Source: CAZQXD01 sp964597315 (GTDB taxonomy: Bacteria; Pseudomonadota; Gammaproteobacteria; Competibacterales; Competibacteraceae). From it: 60,791 nt of DNA. A program made the position numbers and the translations under genes. Below, piece after piece: positions 57,544-60,791 of this stretch (positions are counted from its first letter, which is position 1; every line of letters begins with the position of its first letter). The notes beneath the pieces were generated by a model that worked only from the letters and a program-made list of their open reading frames with translations, was not told the origin of the DNA and made no database searches. Where the stretch lies: assembly GCA_964597315.1 (NCBI GenBank), contig CAZQXD010000023.1:1-60791 (forward strand). The letters run 5' to 3'.

Positions 57544-58686
57544 TCAGAATGTCGCGGCATGCAGGTACCCATTTCGCAGTCGCGTCGCCAGCAGCCCCAT
57601 GACCGAAACTTGTTCCTTGGTGGCGAAGGGTTGGATGGCCCTGGCGCGCAGCAGCATCACCGTGGACTTCTCCAGGTCCTGCTGGTCCATATAATGCCCA
57701 GCCCACTCCAGGTAACTGTCGATCACCGTGTTGAGTACGCTCAGGGCGCCTTGGTCGTTGGGATTGGCGGCCAACGTCTGGTGCGCCCAGTTCACCATTC
57801 CCTCATGGCTGGGGCGGACCATATCCTCGGCGGCCACGGTCTTGGCCGGCACAAAAGCCTGCGCCTCAGAGGTCGCTTCGGCCTGGGGCAGGCGGTCCAG
57901 TTTGGCCGAGGCGTTGGCCTGGAAATAGAAATCCCCGGTCAAGGAGGAACTCTCCCAGGGAATCTGTTGACCGCCGGTTTCCTTCATGACGCCGACCCGG
58001 GCGCGCTTCAGGATTTGCTCGATGGGCTGTTCGGGCTGCTCCAGGCTTTGCAACAGGTTTTTGGTGTAGATCCCGTTGACTTGTCCATCGAAGGCTACTT
58101 TGCCGGGGGCGGTGGCGAACGCAATCAGGGTGCCGGTGGGGGTGCTGGCACTATCCAAGGGCGCTAGTCCGTCACGAAGCGAACGAGTGGAGCTATAAAA
58201 AGGATTGTTGCGACAGGCATCCAGGATGACCAGGTTGACCCGGTTCTTGGCATGGCCCATTTCTTCCAGAACCTGGTTTGCATTGACAGCGCTGTACTTC
58301 ACCTCAAACTCCCTGCGGACATCGATCCCCACGGGAATGAGGTAATTGCCGCCGTCGATCTGAACACCATGACCGGCATAGTAAAACAGGCCGACGCCGC
58401 CGCCGCCCTGGAGCCGGTCTCCAAATTCCCGAAGCGCGGAACTCATCTGGGTGGCGGAGGCGTTCTCCCGAAGAATCACCTCGAAGCCCAACTCCTGGAG
58501 CCGAGCTGCCATGGCGCGGGCGTCGTTAACCGGCGTTTGTAGGGGGGCGATCTGATAATCGCTGTTACCGATGACCAGAGCTACTCGCCGTTCATCGGAC
58601 AGGTTATCGTCCAGGGCCGCCAGGACGGCCAGAGGCTTGAGTAGGGCGCCAATCAGCAAGGTGGTCATCAGTAGGTATTTTTTCAT
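57544..58686 (-). CDS. exported orthocaspase (caspase family C14)
   Basis: A 380-residue protein with a signal peptide (1-24). The p20-like domain carries VALVIGNSDYQIAPL near 36-50, the catalytic His106 in YYAGHGVQ and Cys158 in LDACRNNPF. The basic-specific pocket residue DFYFQA region follows near 252. The C-terminal part (about 290-380) is helical with TPR-like character. It is presumably periplasmic. It has its own sigma-54-like promoter and a strong terminator, so it is transcribed alone or with weak read-through from the upstream lipoprotein gene. Substrate unknown. Confidence 0.92.
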   Translation of the reverse strand: MKKYLLMTTLLIGALLKPLAVLAALDDNLSDERRVALVIGNSDYQIAPLQTPVNDARAMAARLQELGFEVILRENASATQMSSALREFGDRLQGGGGVGLFYYAGHGVQIDGGNYLIPVGIDVRREFEVKYSAVNANQVLEEMGHAKNRVNLVILDACRNNPFYSSTRSLRDGLAPLDSASTPTGTLIAFATAPGKVAFDGQVNGIYTKNLLQSLEQPEQPIEQILKRARVGVMKETGGQQIPWESSSLTGDFYFQANASAKLDRLPQAEATSEAQAFVPAKTVAAEDMVRPSHEGMVNWAHQTLAANPNDQGALSVLNTVIDSYLEWAGHYMDQQDLEKSTVMLLRARAIQPFATKEQVSVMGLLATRLRNGYLHAATF

Positions 58687-58732
58687 TACATCCTCCCGAA
58701 GGGGGTCTAAATTGCGTTCTTATAGAGGGTTA

Positions 58733-58748
58733 TGCAAATTAAATGCCA
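58733..58748 (-). promoter_or_regulatory. sigma-54-type promoter of the orthocaspase gene
   Basis: Read on the minus strand, TGGCATTTAATTTGCA has the -24 GG and -12 GC exactly 10 bases apart and TTTGCA at -12. It ends 46 bases before the caspase ATG, implying a leader of about 35 bases. The region is AT-rich, so a chance match is possible. Confidence 0.5.
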
Positions 58749-58846
58749 ATCATCGGGGAGTTTTCATTGCTATCGGCGATGAGGTTTTTTGTAAGTTTAA
58801 AAACCGTTTAAAAACAATTTAATAAAAGATTTCGATGGGCAAAATA

Positions 58847-58877
58847 ATAATGCCGCAGGTCATCCCCGCGGCATTAT
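58847..58877 (-). terminator. intrinsic terminator of the CsgG/DUF4384 lipoprotein gene
   Basis: A perfect 10-bp stem (ATAATGCCGC, 58847-58856, with GCGGCATTAT, 58868-58877) and an 11-base loop, followed on the minus strand by TATTTT. It separates the lipoprotein gene from the caspase gene. Confidence 0.85.
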
Positions 58878-58900
58878 GGGACGGCAGACGCCGTGGGGGG

Positions 58901-60430
58901 CTAGTTCTGAACCACGATAGGCAGGCGGGAGATGGCCAATCCGGTCCGGTCTAGACCTTTATAGACCGCTATCAGGTCATCCATATTGCCCACCGGCAGC
59001 GGGGTCAGGTCATCCCGCTTGAGTTCATCGGGCAGTTGCAGGCTCAGTTCCCGATCAGAGGCCAGGCAGGCGACTTCCTCCCGTGCTCCAGAACGGTCAA
59101 AGAGAATCTGGAAAGGCGAACTCTGGCTGGGGATGCGAATGGACTTGCCGCCGGCCACATAGGGATCGGGCTGGAAGCGGTTGGGATAGATCCGCGCCAC
59201 GGTGCCATTGTCGTCCCGGTAATAGCAGTATAGATAGGCATTGCGGGAGGTTTCGACGGCTAAGGACAGGCTCTCCTGGGGCCGGTAAATGGGCGCCTGT
59301 CCCCGGTCGCTGTACACCGAAACCATCATCGGTTGCCGGATCGGCGCCGTGGAAGGCGGTTTGCGCTCCACGCCCTCGGTGCCCGGAGCGATGCCAGCCA
59401 TACGGGTGGTATTGCCCAGCAGTTCCAGGTATAGACGGAAATCCACCCGACCGTTGGGCAGCAGGTCACGTTCGGTCTGATAGACCGAAATGGCGTTTTG
59501 GGCAGCCTGATTTAGATCGCCATCCACAGGGCCATTGTAATAGCCATTGCCCTTGAGGGCGCGTTGCACAAAAGTGACACGTTCCTTATAGGACATGGTG
59601 TCGTACCAGTCCCGGGCCTCGGCCATGACAACCGGGTTGGTGCTGTCCAGTTGCAAACACTGCCAATAGGGCACCCGGGCCAGTTTGCCCATGGATTCAA
59701 TAGCGCCCAACTCCACCAGGGTGCGCACGGCTTGGTGCATGCCTTCGCTCTTGTCCAGGGCGACATTGAAAAACAAACCGGCTTTCTCGATGCGTCCACC
59801 CACGTCCCCGGCCTTGCTGCTTCGCACCACGGCCATGGAGTTATTGGCGGAAATACCCGGAAGAATCTGTCGAGAGACAAAATCGCCGACATTCATATCC
59901 AAGGTAACCAGGGATACCACCTGAGTCTTGCTAAAGCTCAGATCGGCGCTGGTGAAGGAGATGCCAGCGCCCACATTAGAGTCCAGCACCCCTTGGTCAA
60001 GCTGACTGATGGCGCCGCGAATATAGTAGTTTGGCGCCACGAACGACCCTGAAGAGTCGATAAGTTGGTGTAGCTGATGGACGTCTTCCTGTTTAGGATC
60101 GTAGTCGATATACCGGAAGGCGTTACTTTTGACGGACATGCGGGAGATGGCGGTAATCAGCATCTCACGGGTGCCGGTGGAGATTTCACCGGTGGCGTCG
60201 GGGATGCCGGCGCTGGTCACCATGATGTTGCGTTTGCCATGGGAAACGAGCAAATCATCCATGCACTTCAGGGCATCGCTGAAACTGGTGATGTTGCGCA
60301 CTGGCGGGGTGCGCGGCTGGACCACCACGGTGGCGGTTTCTGGGTTAGGGGTGACACAGCCGGACAGGCCCAAAATCAGCAGGGGTATGACGCTTCTTTT
60401 TAGGCGTCTGGGATTCATGATGGTCGACAT
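58901..60430 (-). CDS. lipoprotein with CsgG-like, peptidoglycan-binding and DUF4384 domains
   Basis: A 509-residue outer-envelope lipoprotein; signal peptide with lipobox LSGC (Cys25). Domains: CsgG/HfaB-like (about 45-270, with FSDALKCMDDLLVSHGKRNIMVTSAG pieces), a PG-binding-1 type module (about 310-370, FVQRALKGNGYYNGPVDGDLN pieces), and DUF4384 (about 400-490, with NAYLYCYYRDDNGTVARIYPN). GGAGAAA precedes the ATG at 60430. DUF4384 proteins often sit by caspase or kinase genes. It may hold the neighbouring caspase system at the envelope; inference from context. Confidence 0.85.
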   Translation of the reverse strand: MSTIMNPRRLKRSVIPLLILGLSGCVTPNPETATVVVQPRTPPVRNITSFSDALKCMDDLLVSHGKRNIMVTSAGIPDATGEISTGTREMLITAISRMSVKSNAFRYIDYDPKQEDVHQLHQLIDSSGSFVAPNYYIRGAISQLDQGVLDSNVGAGISFTSADLSFSKTQVVSLVTLDMNVGDFVSRQILPGISANNSMAVVRSSKAGDVGGRIEKAGLFFNVALDKSEGMHQAVRTLVELGAIESMGKLARVPYWQCLQLDSTNPVVMAEARDWYDTMSYKERVTFVQRALKGNGYYNGPVDGDLNQAAQNAISVYQTERDLLPNGRVDFRLYLELLGNTTRMAGIAPGTEGVERKPPSTAPIRQPMMVSVYSDRGQAPIYRPQESLSLAVETSRNAYLYCYYRDDNGTVARIYPNRFQPDPYVAGGKSIRIPSQSSPFQILFDRSGAREEVACLASDRELSLQLPDELKRDDLTPLPVGNMDDLIAVYKGLDRTGLAISRLPIVVQN

Positions 60431-60665
60431 GGTTGATTTCTCCGGGTGAATCGCCTTGACCTGCGAGCGCGGTCCCCGCCACCCGGGCGGGGGCCTGGGC
60501 GACATGGCCAGGGGGGCGAAGGATATGAGGGTTTCATGGCGGCTCGGCGAATGGTTTGGTTAGTGCGACAGGATGACCCGGACATCAAGGCTTGGTCCGC
60601 GAAAATAGGCGTCCTATTGAGAAAAAGTCCCAGGACGCCGCTTACCGAACTGGTTCCGTAAGACA

Positions 60666-60696
60666 GGATAGACCTGGCCTCGGGCCAGGTCCATCC
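60666..60696 (-). terminator. hairpin after a gene cut by the right edge
   Basis: A 14-bp stem with one mismatch (60666-60679 with 60683-60696) and a 3-base loop, lying just past the stop of the possible minus-strand CDS at the window edge. No U-tract. Confidence 0.45.
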
Positions 60697-60705
60697 CCTT
60701 CCATT

Positions 60706-60791
60706 TTAGAGCTTCGCGATGGCTCGGTAACCATCCAGGTCTTTGTCAGCGGGCTTACCGGCGACAGTTGCGGTCGTTGCCCACGGAGCCG
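60706..60791 (-). CDS. possible C-terminal end of a gene cut by the window edge
   Basis: An open minus-strand frame of 28 codons running off the right edge, ending in KDLDGYRAIAKL and TAA, with a strong hairpin directly after. Codon use is coding-like, but too little is visible to name it. The 60431-60705 stretch upstream of the lipoprotein holds no supported gene. Confidence 0.35.
   Translation of the reverse strand, partial: APWATTATVAGKPADKDLDGYRAIAKL

Noticed and set aside
60446..60661. Plus-strand 71-codon frame near the right edge
   Set aside because: Pro/Gly/Arg-rich and antisense to the lipoprotein leader, no ribosome site; treated as noise.
1..60791. CRISPR array, tRNA or rRNA genes, insertion sequences, integrase or attachment sites
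   Set aside because: No regular spacer-repeat arrays, TPsiC-type arms, transposase-like ORFs or flanking duplications were seen on reading; a tRNAscan or IS search could still reveal a missed case.

Overview
The window is GC-rich, densely packed chromosomal DNA. It carries a typical gammaproteobacterial gene set: mrcB (PBP1b), tsaB beside a YoaA/DinG helicase, rsd, a DegQ/MucD-type protease, tamA-tamB, ispG, a QseBC-type two-component system, a NapEFDABC nitrate reductase, and carboxy(nor)spermidine enzymes for polyamines. GTP-dependent PEP carboxykinase, periplasmic nitrate respiration and an HPr-rel-A cassette fit an environmental, possibly facultatively denitrifying gammaproteobacterium (Chromatiales or Competibacter-like). 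The taxon is inference only. I saw no rRNA, tRNA, IS element, prophage or CRISPR array.

Layout. 1-5.4 kb: Tim44-like protein, glutaredoxin-like protein, pckG, DedA protein, DegQ protease. 5.4-8.7 kb: an HPr-rel-A cassette (nucleotidyltransferase, Tat-exported candidate substrate, PqqD-like chaperone, HprK-related kinase). 8.7-16.7 kb: tamB, tamA and an APH/P-loop kinase fusion. 16.9-25.2 kb: mrcB, a TPR lipoprotein, yoaA, tsaB, rsd, a flavin reductase-like protein and an M20-family protein that has lost most catalytic residues. 25.4-34 kb: a sigma-54 activator coupled to a pentapeptide-repeat membrane protein, a GGDEF protein, ispG and a KefB-type antiporter. 34.1-36.6 kb: a bufferin (copper-binding RiPP) operon behind a sigma-54-like promoter, ending in a protoglobin-like gene without the heme-binding histidine. 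36.6-39 kb: a Tus homologue downstream of a RES-type toxin-antitoxin pair. 39.1-43.6 kb: napEFDABC, including a 56-residue napE. 43.7-50.3 kb: acidic secreted protein, two-component system, polyamine enzymes, SDR. 50.6-57.3 kb: EF-hand protein, Atm1-type ABC exporter, a short ABM-like remnant, GST, TraB/GumN protein, small membrane protein, YbaK deacylase, orphan mraZ. 57.5-60.5 kb: an orthocaspase with its own sigma-54-like promoter, and a CsgG/PG-binding/DUF4384 lipoprotein. A gene may be cut by the right edge.

The most unusual parts are the HPr-rel-A cassette with its neighbouring exported protein, the bufferin operon with its apparently heme-less protoglobin, the Tus/RES module, the inactivated M20 protein, an exact 279-bp internal periodicity in tamB, and two sigma-54-like promoters in front of accessory genes. 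Function calls rest on motif recognition by eye; no database search or alignment program was run.
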